Made by a program: the position numbers and the translations under genes
In this document: positions 22,801-33,654 of the stretch, one piece after another
Layout: each line of letters begins with the position of its first letter
Position numbering within the stretch: position 1 is the first letter of the stretch
The notes under the pieces: model-generated
Seen by the model: only the letters and a program-made list of their open reading frames with translations
Told to the model about the DNA's origin: nothing
Databases searched by the model: none
Assembly: GCA_947000775.1 (NCBI GenBank)
Contig: CAMQGK010000567.1
Location: forward strand, 6,757,501 to 6,821,500
Length of the DNA: 64,000 bases
From: Pterois miles
Lineage: Eukaryota > Chordata > Actinopteri > Perciformes > Scorpaenidae
Direction: 5' to 3'

Positions 22801-25587
22801 CAGAGGCATTGTTTTTTCAGGTACGGGTCCATGCGTACATCTGTCCATCTGGTCCATGCTTGTGATGAAATATCTCAGGAACGTCTGAAGTGAATGTCTT
22901 CAAATTTGGCACCAACATCCACTTGGACCACTTGAACTGATTAGATTTTGGCGGTCAAAGGTCATTGCGACCTAATTCTCCTTTACAATAATTCAGTACG
23001 TGGTTACAATCAGGCAAGCAAACTCATTCAAATAGTAAAAATATTTGCATTAGAATATGGAAGAGGACCTCCCTATCTGGCTACCGTTTTCCCACTGACT
23101 GGCTACTCCATGTCCTTGTGGAAAGCCATGATGGGGCTCAAAAAAAATAAAAGCCAGGCTATGAGAAGCAAGAGAATGAAAGGATCAGAGAGGCAATGAC
23201 CAAATTTCAGGCCAAAAAAAGAGTGAAAAAGTACCAGGTATGACAAGAGAAGCTGAAGGTACAAAGGTGAGGAACTGTGCAGACTAGCAAATAAAAGACA
23301 CTGTACCGGCTCAGTTTTAAAGCCAGAGTGAAGATAGTTGCACCATATGAAACTAGACAACCTGGAGTGAGAGTGAATGAGGGACCCAATTTGGAAAGTC
23401 TTCCTAATAGCTGGCCCAGAGACTGCAGCAGTGGAGTCAGGAAGAAACCCCTTTCAGGGTAGTTTAGCTCATTAAATGACAAACCAAGGTCATAAATTCC
23501 TACTTAAAGACTCATGTTACACTAGTTGTGTCAGTGGGATTCATTTAAGATAAGATAAAATAGTACTTTATTGATCATCGGGGGGAAATTTGGGAACACT
23601 TGGTGAAAGTGAAACAAAAATAAAGATTTCTGATAGTCTGTTCAAGATTGATAAGATTGATCCTACGTATATATGCATTATATCTTAATGATGTGCGTCT
23701 GTGTGTGTGTGAGCAGGGACGATAGGCCATGGATGTGTACGTTCTGTGTATACAGAACCACCAGAGAGTGGCTTTACTGGGACGAGCTGGACAGAGACGT
23801 GGTCATGTCTCGCCAAATATCCCAACGCATGCTGGTGAGCACACAGTGACTCTCTATTAAAATATTTTCTATCCATACAGCGTAACGCCGGTCACTCATC
23901 CCTCTTTCCTTACACCAACAGCAATGCCAGTACCTCCTTCTGTATCTGTGCAGCGCTGATGAGGAACAAATATTTGCTACAAACCCATGCCTCTATGTAA
24001 GTCTCTGCTATGACACAGCACCTGTTCACTGTCTTCCTAAATGTGACAAATAGTGCCAGTTGTTTATTTTATAGCAAATAAAGTACACTTAAACAGCCAG
24101 TCCATTAGGATTCCTTTAGTTTTACTAACTCAAATAGAAGCAGTTAGCAAAAAGCAGTGATGTAGTTTTCCGAGGTAATCAATAAAGTTATCAATTATGT
24201 GAATGTGAGCACTAGCTGAGTTAGTGTTAGCTGTGCTAAGTTTGGAGAAAGAGTTGGACTGGATTTTTTAAGTGGGATTATATGTATGCTCCTTCGCTCT
24301 GCGAGGTAAAATGTATTTGTGAATGTAGTCTGGTGGCTTTGAAGAGAGCGATATGACAGCTTCAGTCCCTCATCGGAAAGGGCCGTCTGAGGTGGATGGG
24401 AGCAGCAGAAAAACGGAGAAGATAGTCCTTTATTTGTCCCACAGTGGAGAAATTTACAAATGGATGTTATCCACTTAAAAAAAAAAAAAAATCAAGTGTA
24501 CATTATGTTTAGAATGTTTTCACCACTTTACCTCACTATCAGACCGCCCTTTCCGACAGGGAACTGAAGCTGTTATATTGCTGTCTTCAAAGCCACCAGA
24601 CTTCATTCACAAAAACGGTACTTTTACCTCTCAGAGTAAAAGGATTTGCTGGTCTTAGCTTAGCTTCCCTGCTGGTACTCCTGTCTGCCTCTCCAAACCG
24701 GGAGCATGCCGACCGCCATCTTAGCTACTTTATTACAAGGCTCTGTTGAATATTCGATTCTGATTGGTCAATCACACCAATCGTCAATCTGCATAATACA
24801 GTCTGTTATTTCTTAACAGCAGATTGCTGCTGTGGACGCAGTTCTGATGTCAAATTATTGGCTTCTTTAATAAGGAGCCGTGGTAATGTACAGCTAGTGG
24901 GTCATTATCGTGAAATAAACACCTCCACCCCTCCACTTTGCCCTGTTGGGGTTTGTTTCACAACAATGACCAGCTCGCTGTGCATTATCCCTTACTGTGT
25001 GTAATACACTGACTATAAGGATGTATATATACTGTCCATGTTGCAGTGTCATCTTGCAGAAACCTACATCAGGTCACATGGGAAAGAGTTTTTAGAAGGG
25101 CTTGGGAAAATGGCACTTTGATGCTAAAACATACATACTTTGACCAAAATGTGAATGTTTGGAGTTAAATATGTGTGGAACTGTTGAGTGTTTCATTCAT
25201 TTGTGCTGGGCACCCACAGTTGCAGCGCTACTCCACAGTGATCAAGACTCCGATATGGCTGGGTAAGATAGCAGACAACCTCCAGAAGCAACTCTACCAG
25301 ACCATTGGAGACTTTGTGTCCGACGTCCAGCTCATTTTCACCAACTGTGCTTCATACAACCAAGTAAGAAAACAAACCATCAGATGACATAAAGCGCTTT
25401 CACCATTTTCACACTCATAAGAGTTCACAGTTAACTACCAAAAGTTAAGGTTCATTTTTAGGACATATAATGTGACAAAGTCTGTTATCTTCTTTTGCAG
25501 CACAATGCTGAAATCCTCGCGGTGGGCAACAGAATGAAGGAGTTATTTGACAGAGAATTGAAGAGTGTGTTCAACATCAGTGAATAG
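10888..25587 (+). CDS. SP100/SP110/SP140-like nuclear body protein (HSR, SAND, SAND, PHD, bromodomain)
   Basis: Sixteen exons: 10888-11031, 13538-13712, 16003-16228, 16337-16456, 17615-17748, 18276-18320, 18418-18457, 18855-18953, 20969-21091, 21199-21338, 22184-22252, 22445-22578, 23717-23834, 23922-23996, 25220-25363, 25501-25587 (TAG); about 624 residues. Domain order: HSR/CARD-like oligomerisation domain (exons 1-2, MNPMDWLEKEQLLLFFHRHK onward), a basic/acidic nuclear-localisation-type linker, SAND 1 (exons 4-6, with SKNWKLSIRC in the KDWK position), acidic linker, SAND 2 (exons 9-11, with ATWRRDI there instead), PHD finger (CCIC, CDHCPRSFHQKC, CTFC) and a C-terminal bromodomain (IFTNCASYNQ). 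The family forms nuclear bodies and reads chromatin. A single PHD followed by a bromodomain separates it from AIRE. Intron 4 needs a GC donor. Exon 3 ends in phase 2 while exon 4 needs phase 1, so there is a one-base conflict. Confidence 0.9.
11393..11417. repeat. Poly-C tract
   Basis: 25 C's followed by an A-rich stretch, in intron 1 of the SP100-like gene. Long homopolymers like this are prone to assembly error. Confidence 0.95.
11716..12239 (-). pseudogene. Non-LTR retrotransposon reverse-transcriptase fragment
   Basis: The minus-strand translation contains NPVSINGEAVEMVESHKYLR and SFEQRTTDIHNK, typical of the C-terminal part of fish LINE reverse transcriptases. Similarity continues through LLLLLYKM and, in another frame, a Cys-containing tail, so it is frameshifted. 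It lies in intron 1 of the SP100-like gene. Confidence 0.7.
12395..12535 (-). repeat. Repeat family C, short reverse fragment
   Basis: GGGATCCCTTGACCTCTGAC, GTGGGTACCCACGAGTCTCC, CACTTTATGATAATCACATG. Confidence 0.6.
12840..13072 (-). mobile_element. SINE/LINE-3' fragment
   Basis: Contains GTGGGAGGAAGCCGGAGTAC, GAGAACATGCAAACTCCACA and TCGAACCTGCGACC, a common teleost retroposon tail. It lies in intron 1 of the SP100-like gene. Confidence 0.6.
13786..14357 (+). mobile_element. MITE (GTCCGCCAAGGAGGTTATG family)
   Basis: It starts GTCCGCCAAGGAGGTTATGT and ends GAGTGCTTTTCTAGTTTA, sequences I know as ends of a common teleost nonautonomous element. The Tc1 copy at 14364 is inserted at its right end. 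Confidence 0.6.
14364..15874 (+). mobile_element. Tc1/mariner element, copy 1
   Basis: Both ends carry the inverted sequence CACTCCTGATCAAAATCTTA and are flanked by TA duplications. It contains a DD34E transposase frame at 14732-15616. Compared with copy 2 (47036-48585) it lacks about 39 bp in the left subterminal region. It is inserted into the right end of an older MITE (13786-14357), inside an intron of the SP100-like gene. Confidence 0.95.
14732..15616 (+). pseudogene. Tc1 transposase, inactivated by a nonsense codon
   Basis: The frame from MHFLKDPEVYGTKKSSGRPK runs through the HTH region and DD34E catalytic core: FSDEKKFNLDGPDG, QQDNAAIHNA and SPDLNPIENIW, with 34 residues between the second Asp and the Glu. 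At 15449-15451 TAA replaces the GAA of copy 2, cutting off the last 55 residues. Coding similarity continues in frame to 15616. Upstream, a frame coding for about 38 further N-terminal residues (first helix-turn-helix) is open but lacks an in-frame ATG, because the run of eight A's puts the natural ATG out of frame. Confidence 0.9.
16485..17048 (+). repeat. Repeat family F, copy 1
   Basis: CTGAAAAGTGAAGCCAGTGA, AGCCAGCAGGGGGCGACTCC, GACCATAAAGCAGGGGGTGA, ending TTATATACAGTCTATGAGC. Confidence 0.7.
17104..17453 (+). repeat. Repeat family B, copy 2
   Basis: Starts GACCTATTATGCTCATTTTC, contains CACTATGTTGTGATCGGTCA, ends ATAATCGGTCATCTTTAA. It lies in the GC-AG intron. Confidence 0.7.
18505..18792 (+). 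repeat. Repeat family A, copy 4 (partial)
   Basis: Right half only: TTTGATCAGCGCTGCCTAGT, GTACTACTGTCAGGACAGG and a GACTGCAGCTTTAA end. Confidence 0.65.
19330..19870 (-). pseudogene. Non-LTR retrotransposon ORF2 C-terminal fragment
   Basis: The minus-strand frame at 19462-19752 reads MGFLRRVAGVSLRDRVRSSA and LRWFGHLVRMPPERLPREVF, a segment found at the end of widespread fish LINE ORF2 proteins. The right part (about 19790-19870) keeps nucleotide similarity to the same family in another frame. 5'-truncated, inside an intron. Confidence 0.75.
20290..20677 (-). mobile_element. hAT-type MITE fragment
   Basis: Read in reverse it starts TAGGGCTGTGTATTGG and contains CACGATACAGGGG and ATTCAATATATTGCAATACT, a frequent fish nonautonomous hAT sequence. 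It lies in an intron of the SP100-like gene. Confidence 0.6.
20689..20728. repeat. Perfect hairpin, 19-bp arms
   Basis: ATACTCCAATAATCTTCCA and its exact complement are separated by GG. It lies just past a hAT-type MITE, in an intron of the SP100-like gene. Confidence 0.9.
21500..21845 (+). repeat. Repeat family B, copy 3
   Basis: CTGATTGGTCAGCTGGCCCA, TCTGTTGTGATTGATCAACC, GGCGGGACTTCAAGCAAG. It lies in an intron of the SP100-like gene. Confidence 0.7.
22780..22985 (+). mobile_element. Partial MITE (ATATCTCAGGAACG family)
   Basis: Contains GAAATATCTCAGGAACGTCT and GGTCAAAGGTCATTGCGACC, a frequent teleost intronic repeat. It lies between the PHD exons of the SP100-like gene. Confidence 0.5.
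24270..24735. mobile_element. MITE copy 3 (family of 1936-2761), degenerate
   Basis: Shares GGCCGTCTGA, GGGAACTGAAGCTGTTAT and TGCCGACCGCCATCTTAG with the two left-hand copies. The centre is interrupted by a short AGATAGTCCTTTATTTGTCC segment resembling the 3' end of the SINE at 26020. Confidence 0.5.
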
Positions 25588-25877
25588 ATGAACAGTGTTC
25601 AGTTCCCACACTCAGTAGGTACTGGGAAAAGGTTAAAAATGTGTTAAACATCCCTTTTTTCCTTCTATGGGGCTAAAATATCCAAAAAGAAGTAATTGCT
25701 AATCAAGAAAATGTACGAGACTTTTACTTGAATTATGTCAAAACATTTTGATATTGCTGTATAATTTTACGACAGTGCATTCAAAAACTCTTCCCATTGT
25801 TTATCTGGCTCACAGAAGGTGCAGTACAGTGCATTACAAACTACTTAACTTTTTTATTTTGTGGTGTGACAAACAGA

Positions 25878-25883
25878 AATAAA
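25878..25883 (+). promoter_or_regulatory. Candidate polyadenylation signal of the SP100-like gene
   Basis: AATAAA about 290 bases after the stop codon at 25585-25587. Nothing else recognisable lies between the stop and this motif. Confidence 0.5.
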
Positions 25884-26019
25884 CAAAGGTTTAATATTGG
25901 TTTTCCTCAAAACAATGGAGGCCTTTAATATGAATTTTTATATAATTTTTTATGCCTTTTTTATTGCCTTATGTTCATATCTGTTGTAACCCCACATGTG
26001 AGGAGGGTTTCAAAATGTA

Positions 26020-26358
26020 TGAAGAAGAAGAAGATAGTCCTTTATTAGTCCCACGAGGGGAAATTCATTTTTTTTCACTCTGTTGTTAACTTATACACGG
26101 TACATGCAGACCCGAACACACACATGCACAAACATGCAACAATGGAGAGATGTCAGAGTGAGGGGGCTGCTCCTGACAAGCGCCCGGAGCAGTTGGGGGT
26201 TTGGTGCCTTGCTCAGGGGCACCTCGGCAGTGCCCAAGAGGTAAACTGGCACCTCTCCAGCTGCCAGTTCACTCAGTTCTTGGTCCATGGCGGGACTTGA
26301 ACCGGTGATCCTCCGGTTCCCAAGCCAACTCCCTACAGACTGAGCTACTGCCGCCCCC
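26020..26358 (-). mobile_element. tRNA-derived SINE
   Basis: On the minus strand it begins GGGGGCGGCAGTAGCTCAGT (A-box-like TAGCTCAGTCTGTAGGG). A B box, GGTTCAAGTCCCG, lies near 26290. It ends with GGGACTAATAAAGGACTATC followed by CTTCTT repeats. It follows the SP100-like gene. Confidence 0.8.
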
Positions 26359-26640
26359 ATGTATTATGAATGTGTGTATTGCAAAAGTCAGTATTTGACT
26401 TTGTATTTTTCTAAAGCAGTTTGCATCTTGCAATAGTATTTCCATGTCCCTACACAGTGTTAAAGTACAATTAATTTATCTTTTTGTCTCGATCTCCCTG
26501 ACATGTTGATTGTTGATGTCTGTTTTTAAAATAAAATATGTGTTTGTGTACATCTTTAATGGCATGGCTCGTTTTGATTAACCCGTCCCTTTAAGGTTAA
26601 ATCTATATACCAGAATGGAAACAAAAAGACTGAAGAAACG

Positions 26641-27025
26641 ATGGGTACATACACATATATACAGTATATACAGTACATATGTAGTAATTTCATATTTTTG
26701 TTTTTTCACTTACTATATACAGTATATGCGTATGAATATAAATTATACACATATATGAATATAAGTTATGCATATATGTATGTGCATATATGTGTGTATA
26801 CTTTATATGTGTATGTATGTGTATATGTACATTATACACAGTCTATACAGTGTGTACACAGTATATGTATGTACATATTTGTGTATACTGTATGTGTGTA
26901 TATATACTCATTCTACATATGTATAAATATACATATATATGCATGTGTACATGTACTGTATGTGTATGTGTGTAAATATAAATGTATATATATATGCATA
27001 TATATACATATATATATATATTGCA
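26641..27025. repeat. TATATG-type microsatellite
   Basis: Degenerate TATA/TGTA tandem sequence between the SP100-like and Myb/SANT genes, giving spurious Tyr/Ile/Cys-rich frames. Confidence 0.9.
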
Positions 27026-27289
27026 TGTATATTGCTTGAAAAATAGGCTGTATGTCATACAACTATTTATTATTTTTGGAAATTCGTATATTCATGTGAA
27101 AAAAAACTGGTCAGGAACCAAATTAACGCTCCTGCTCTTTATTTATAAATTCAAATAATGAAGCACCATTTTACCTAATATTAGATTAATATAACAAATA
27201 AACTCTGGCACTATGATATTTAGATGTAATTATTTAAGTTTTACCTCGTTTTTGTTGTTGTTTATGTATCTATTTATTGTTTACATGTC

Positions 27290-27604
27290 CTGTGTGCGCG
27301 GTCAGCTGACGTCACCGTCACAGTTGCCAGCAGCAAATCTGTGCTGAGAGCTGCGCAGCCGCGCTGCGCATCCGTCGGCCGAGCTGGACAGCGCAGCCAT
27401 TTCTCTGTCCCTCGCGGGAAACAAACAGGCGGGTCGTCCATCACGCACACGAAAACTGAGCCGACGTGCGGGAGTCATGACGTTAGCAGCGCATACCGAG
27501 GCTGAACCTGAACTCATCACCGACTGAGATCCAAACTTTCTCCCAATCTAGCGCCTGCGCAGACAAACAGTCCGCTGCTTTGTGTCAGTGAGTGTGAGTC
27601 AGCC
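27290..27604 (+). promoter_or_regulatory. GC/CpG-rich promoter region of the Myb/SANT gene
   Basis: Base composition switches abruptly from AT-rich repeat to a CpG-dense stretch that runs into the first coding exon. A CRE-like palindrome TGACGTCA lies at about 27307. This looks like a CpG-island promoter with 5' UTR; the transcription start cannot be placed from sequence alone. Confidence 0.6.
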
Positions 27605-30600
27605 ATGGAGGGAAATCTGCACGGAGGCTGCAGCGACGTCGCGGCTATGTATGTGAAAACTGAAGCGGTCGATGAGAATCCATCTGCGCTGGTTGCGGGC
27701 AGCCGAGAGTCGCCTGCGCCCTGCGGAGATACCGCATGCAGAGGAGGTGGAGGAGGAGGAGGAGGAGTGGATCAGACTGCAGAGGAGCTGGCTGACACCA
27801 CAGCTACTCCTGTTCTGCTGTGTGAGTGCACACATTAGCAGATTCATAGCCACGTTTCACCTCACAAAAAAATAAAATTTGAATTTAATAATTGGCTGTT
27901 AATATCTATCTTCAATCCAGATTAACATGTAACATATTTTTGAATATTTTATCACAGTGACATAAATGTGTCTTTTGTTTGTCCCACCTTTAGATCCTGT
28001 GAGCACAGACCGCTTCTTCACCACATCCGGGGATGGGAAAACCTACCTGAAGATAGCTCCAGGTGAGAGGATCAATGAGATCAGAATAAAATCAAACACA
28101 TTATATTGAGTATGTACAGGAGCCCTCTGTGTTAGAAATGATGAACTCTCTCACGTCACCTTTGTTGTGTAAACAAACCTATTAGTCAATTAAAAGGGTT
28201 TGATAAAAACCTTTTATATTAAATAACATAATATTTGGGTTTGGTTAAAACTTATCCGAATAAAATTTTGTGGCCGTGAAAACTTAATTTCTTTAACCTA
28301 ATTAGATTTAAAGCTCTTAAAGGAACAGTGTGTAACATTTTGAGGGATCAATCAGCAGAAATGGAATTCAATTTTCACAACTACGTTTTCATTAGTGTAT
28401 AAATCGGCGTCTGAGTGAGGCAAACAGTGTTACCACGGTTTTGCACTCAGCGGCTCACGTCAGCGGAGGGGCGCTCAGCTGGTTGCAATCTGCAACCACA
28501 CCACTAGATGTTGCCAAATTCTACGCACTGTACCTTTAAAGGACGCTCTTCAGATAACACAAATGTCATGTATTGGAGCGCCAACAATTATATATCTCCA
28601 GTGTATTGCATGTTAAAGCCCCTAAAAACTGGGCTTGAAATCGTTGGTATTTCCCCACAACGTTAAATATTCAGGAGCAAAGATAAAAATCATCTTTAGG
28701 TATTATTTTAAATATTATATATTTTAAAGGGTCATTTTAGTATTATTTCAAACTTGACCTGATTTTTCATGTTTTTGTGTCTAAATCATTAATAGGGACA
28801 ATAATGTCTGAAATAGGTCCAGTATTGACGGAGAGCTCTGTAGACGTCAGCTGTTAAACAGGCTGCAATATGGTGCTATAGGGGCAAGCTGGCACCATCA
28901 TTTACGTCCACTAAAAGTGCTTATATTTGCCATGACAGGCTCTCATTGTTATTAGAAGTGTCTGACATTATGGAAAGAGTCTCGCTCAAGGAGAAATCTG
29001 ACGAGGTGAAGACAAAGACAAATATTCAGATTTCACAATGAGACTTCTCTTGAGTGGGACTTGGACACAATAACAAACAGACCGGATCAAGAGGAAGGTA
29101 AGAAAAACATTTTATTTCTCTGTACGATTCTTTCCATAATGCCATCAGACACTTCTAATAATCCCAACTTGGCAAAAACAAGCACTTGTACATTGACGCT
29201 GATCACTCAGCCCTCGCGGTTCATCTCACGGTTGACGGTTACAGCGTTCTCCCTCAGTGCTGGACCAGTTTCAGAAATTGTTGTCCCCATTAGTCACTTA
29301 GACGCAAAAACATGAGAAAATAGAGCCCAGGTTGAAAAGCCATGAGAGTGGTTACCCTTTAATGCTTAAAAACAACTCCCAACAACTGTCTGCTGATTCT
29401 GACTCAGATGTTGTGAGTCCTGATTGGCGCACGGGAGTATGTGACATCACCTTATCCATCTAAGCCCCGCCCACTTCAAACCAGTGAGAACAGAGAAACC
29501 AGAAAATCTGAAAATTGTTCTAACTTTGGCAGAAAATTATGTGTTAATATGTCTTATAGTAAGAAGCTGGTTGAGAAAATACATTTTCAGGGCCTTTGAA
29601 TGTATCTCAATACATCTCCTTCATACACTTTTGCATCTTAAGTGACCCCAGAGGTCACCGCCATCACCTGTGTCCTCTCCTCTCCCCCAGCTTCAGCGAT
29701 GCCGCCTGCTCCCTCGGAAAAGACGCTTCCCTCCGGCTCCGACTTCTCCTCCAAAGCCGTGTTGTGTCTGATCGAGGCGGTCGGGCGCCGCTGGGGCCTG
29801 TACGAGACCCGGGAGCGCTCGCAGCTCTTCCAGAGCGTCCAGGAGGAGATGGCCTCCAAGGGCCACGTGCTTCCTGTTGAAAAGATACGCCGCAAGTGGA
29901 ACAACCTCATTGTCACGTACAAGAGGGTTAAAGACCGCAGCCGGGAGACGGGACACGCTAAAACATCCTGGGAGTTCTTCGATGTGAGTAGTTTCCTTCT
30001 AGCGTTCTGTTTCAAAACAGGAATAAAAAGTCCTTTGGATGCTCGTAGTCTAGAAACAGTAACCCTCTGAGAGCCACGATAGAACCATGTTTGTCTGTTT
30101 TAGGGGGGTGCAGGGGGCCTTAGGGGCTGATAGCAGGTCAACAGTAGATGTCACATAGAAGCGGTGTACATCATCTGAAAGCTGGCAACCTGAAGATTAA
30201 TTTGAGACTGTGTGTCAAGTTGTTCTACTCATAAATCATAAATAAACATGACAATAATTAAGTATTTGAAATAAATTGTAAAAGTGTATCAGGGTTTGAT
30301 AGATGGATATCATCCCCATGCTCTATTATGTCTCATTAGTTGTTGCAGTGATTTTTGGGGTTGATACCAGATTTGGTGCTAAATTTAACCATTTTTCACC
30401 ACTTGAGAATTGCTAAGAATGATCAATAATCCCTCCACATTAAGACGCCAATACCTTGAGGAACACCGTAGAAAAAGCCATGCTGTGATTTGGTTTCAAC
30501 TAACATTTAAAAAAAACCTTAAACATTTCTACAAGAATCACATTTTGCAGTGATTGGATGGCGATTTGAATAAACTGCTCAGAAACCCCCTTGTTGTCAA

Positions 30601-32653
30601 TCTAGCTATCTACAAAATAACATATTTATACTGCATTCAAAAAACTGTATGTGATTATGATAAAGTGGGCATATCAGTAAATGGGAGACTCGTGGGTACC
30701 CATAGAACCCATTTTCATTCGTATGTGTTGAGGTCAGAGCTTTAAAACTGAGCCTGCTTGAGCCCCAGAAAGACAGTAAGGTTGTCTGAGATCATCTCAG
30801 ACCATTAAATGTCTCTGAACTTTGCCAGGCATATTTCACCATTTCGCTAAACCCCTCCCTCCAACAACAACGACTGTGCAATCATACTTTGGCAACCAAA
30901 GTCAGGCACAGCAGGCCTGTCAAGCTTCAGATTTGCCACCGTCGCATGTTGTTGTTTCCATCGAGGTCAAAGAAATGTGGTTAGGAAAAGACATTAGGAT
31001 GTCATTTTTTAAATTTTTGACCACAGCCCTGTATGTGGTGCCGCTGCTCAGCCTTGCATCCTAATTTTTTCCGATTGCCACTTGTGGTATTGCAGCAAAA
31101 AATCCCCTGTGGCACAAAAAGCATGTATATATAATAACAATAATAATAATAATAGTAATAAAAATGCTGATGGCACCCTAACTCATTTTTGCACTGAGGC
31201 ACCACATGGACAAATAAATAAATAAAGAAAGAAATACACTTTTCACCCCTGTAACACACTTTTTCATCTGCTCGGTCGCATTTGTTTGCTAATAAAATAA
31301 TAAAAGTGACTGAACACTTTTAAGCCAGCAATACAATTGTTTATTTATATTATAATGAATAGAGTGATGTCCAATGCACAGTATATTGCTGAGCCCTAGC
31401 CCTAACCCCAGAGCAGCACAGGCGGCGGCAAGGGGGGCTCCAAATCCGAATTTCCGCTAGGGCACCAAAGGTGCTGGAGCCGGCCCTGTAGACCACCACT
31501 GTAAAAGAGACGTCTGCAAAACTGTTGAGAGGAAACCTTGAACTGAATTATGACTTTTTTTGGTTCCAAGGAGGTTTTATATTTGTTTCCTCGAGCCGAG
31601 AAAAGCAATTAAAAAAATTTGTGACGTCATCACAATATAAAGTCTACGGGCCGAGCGCGAACTCCACTGCCCATATGGGCCGCATAGTAAACCCTGAAAC
31701 TGGAGAACGTCTTTGGCATGTGTGCCAGGTGAGCAATTCTCTCTGGATATAATACATCCATGATTTTCTTTCTCCACCTCTTTGTACATCTTCTCTCACT
31801 CTAGTTGATGGACGCCACGCTCTGCGACACCGTTGGTACTCAGATCGTCAACAACAAAAGAAGCAAAGTTGGCAACGCTGTTTCCACGTTGCCTGGTCCT
31901 TTGGCAAAGATCGCCGCGAAACCACAGGCTCCGCCCCCCGCCACTATCATCCGCCCTAATGGGGACTTTGCTTCGACAGGTGGCGTGGACTCGGAGGGTC
32001 AGGGAGCTGTCGGCAGTCAAATCATCAGTAGCGCTGACGCTATTACCTCAGTGGCTACAGCCACCGTTAGCCCGACAAACGCTCCAGAGCTCAAGCCCCT
32101 GATCGTCCTCAACAGTGACATAGTTGCGACCAGTATTCATCCAGCCACCATTGTGCCCTCTCCATCTTTTATCTCTTCACCTTGTTTCACAGAGCCAGCT
32201 TCCCCTTCCCTCAGTTCAATTAGTAACACAGATGTCAACGCATCGCGCTACGTGGGCCGCAAAGCTCCATCATTCTCATCCGGCATCATACCCTTTCACC
32301 TCAGCAACAACCAGAACCTCCTTGGCCTCTCCTCCTCTTTCCCCCCTGCTTCCCCCTCTCTTGCGTCATCCATCCCCACCTCATTGTCTGCAACAACCGA
32401 AGGACAGAACCAGAAAAGGAATGAGGAGCGAACCAGCGCTGCTTTGTTCCAGGAGATTCTGAAGCGTCAGGAGGAGCAGGCCTACCTGGACCGGGTGGCT
32501 CGCCGCAGGGTGGAAGCCAGAGAGAAGAGGCGGGAGCGGAGGGAGGTGCGGATGGCGGAGTCCCTCGGCAGGGTAGCCACGGCTCTGGAGCTGCTCTCCT
32601 CCAAACAGGACACCGTCATCGCCCTCCTGCAGAGACTGGCTGATCGGAAGTGA
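27605..32653 (+). CDS. Myb/SANT-like (trihelix/MADF-type) DNA-binding protein with C-terminal coiled coil
   Basis: Exon 1 starts at ATG 27605 (context GCCATGG) and ends near 27821 in phase 1. Exon 2 starts near 27994 after a TTTAG acceptor and encodes YPVSTDRFFTTSGDGKTYLK. Exon 3 (29643-29983) holds the Myb/SANT-like domain: VLCLIEAVGRRWGLYE, then the conserved Trp/aromatic helix pattern in KIRRKWNNLIVTYKRVKD and ending TSWEFFD. A further exon ends at 31728; its start is uncertain (31571 fits no phase, 31606 fits phase 0). The last exon, 31805-32653, encodes a Ser/Thr/Pro-rich linker and a charged coiled coil (RQEEQAYLDRVARRRVEARE). The residues VKTE near position 18 match a SUMO site. It is probably a nuclear DNA-binding factor; I do not recognise the orthologue. 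Introns hold MITEs (28318-28545, 28725-29362). Confidence 0.8.
28318..28545 (+). repeat. Repeat family D-related fragment
   Basis: Starts TTAAAGGAACAGTGTGTAAC and ends CGCACTGTACCTTTAAAGG. Confidence 0.5.
28725..29362. mobile_element. MITE with long terminal inverted repeats
   Basis: The left end TTAAAGGGTCATTTTAG and the right end, read in reverse TTAAAGGGTAACCACTC, enclose inner inverted arms sharing CATGTTTTTGTGTCTAA / CATGTTTTTGCGTCTAA and AGGGACAA / GGGGACAA. No coding capacity; it lies in intron 2 of the Myb/SANT gene. Confidence 0.75.
30632..30745 (+). repeat. Repeat family C, short fragment
   Basis: GTATGTGATTATGATAAAGT, GAGACTCGTGGGTACCCATA, TTGAGGTCAGAGC. It is in an intron of the Myb/SANT gene. 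Confidence 0.6.
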
Positions 32654-32852
32654 CCGAGTAATCCTGCTTCTGAAAACTTCTGCAGTGTAGTGACCCCGCC
32701 TGAGCTCCGTAATGCTACTGAAAAGGATTTTAGCGTGAATAACATTTTATAAAATCACATGAGCTGCTCACTTTTCTACATTAAGCATAAATGGGGTGCT
32801 ATTGTAACGTGCTTTACATTTTAATGCACCACAGTTTGCTGCACTAACATCC

Positions 32853-32858
32853 AATAAA
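32853..32858 (+). promoter_or_regulatory. Candidate polyadenylation signal of the Myb/SANT gene
   Basis: AATAAA 200 bases after the stop codon, in the context CCAATAAAATC. Confidence 0.6.
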
Positions 32859-33194
32859 ATCATGAACCTTTGGTTGGTAAGATTTTGTCTGATAATGATA
32901 ATCACATTTTCTAAAGTCTAATCCTCCTATTGCAATCCCAGTGTAAGTGATTGGGGACGAAATTTAGAGTTCTGTACAAAAATCTATTCTAAAGTTAAGC
33001 AGAAGCTTGTATGAGGCTTTAGCAGTTGAAAAATCAAGTGGATGTCGAACAAAGTTATGGTTTTTGTACTATTTCCTTCCCTGAGCTCTGTCATGCTTGT
33101 TTGCACAAAGTGTCCCCCTTTGCTTACATTAGAAGGTGGACAGGAGGGCAATTACAGCAACCAATGAGCATACAGCCATGTGGGTATTGTTTTA

Positions 33195-33654
33195 AAGGTC
33201 AACTGCGTCGGATCTGGCGGTTTCTAGCAGTGAGGTAAGGAGATTGCAACCAACTGAAACCTTCCCCGAGTGCCAGCCATGTTGAAGAGCAACGGTGGCC
33301 AACACAATAAACACAAATGTCTCTCTCACACTCTAAGCAGAGCCAGTGTAAAGAGTGTGTGTACATGGGAAGTGAGAGACGACGAAGAGAGAGGGTGGTG
33401 GCAGAAGCGAGTAACGTTAGCAACTACGGTCCAAGCAGGAAAAGTTAGAAGAGTTTGGTTTGTCCATTCTGGGCTACTGTAGAAACATGGTGACCTCCAT
33501 GGACGGTGACCTGCTCCCTATGCAGATATAAATTCTGAGGTAATAAACACATAACAACTCTTATCAGGTGATTATACAATAAAGAAAACGTAGTCACTAA
33601 TATTATATGTCTGCCAATAGATCCCCCTAATTGTTACACACCGTTCCTTTAAGA
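33195..33654 (+). repeat. Repeat family D, copy 2
   Basis: GAGATTGCAACCAACTGAAA, GTTTGTCCATTCTGGGCTAC, GTTACACACCGTTCCTTTAA. It is in the gap downstream of the Myb/SANT gene. Confidence 0.65.

Noticed and set aside
26281..26355. tRNA-like sequence with A and B boxes on the minus strand
   Set aside because: It is the head of a SINE (tail with TAATAAAGGACTATC and CTT repeats), not a free tRNA gene.
31571..31605. Start of the fourth Myb/SANT-gene exon at AG 31570
   Set aside because: It gives 158 bases, incompatible with the phase-0 ends on both sides; only 31606 among nearby AGs fits.
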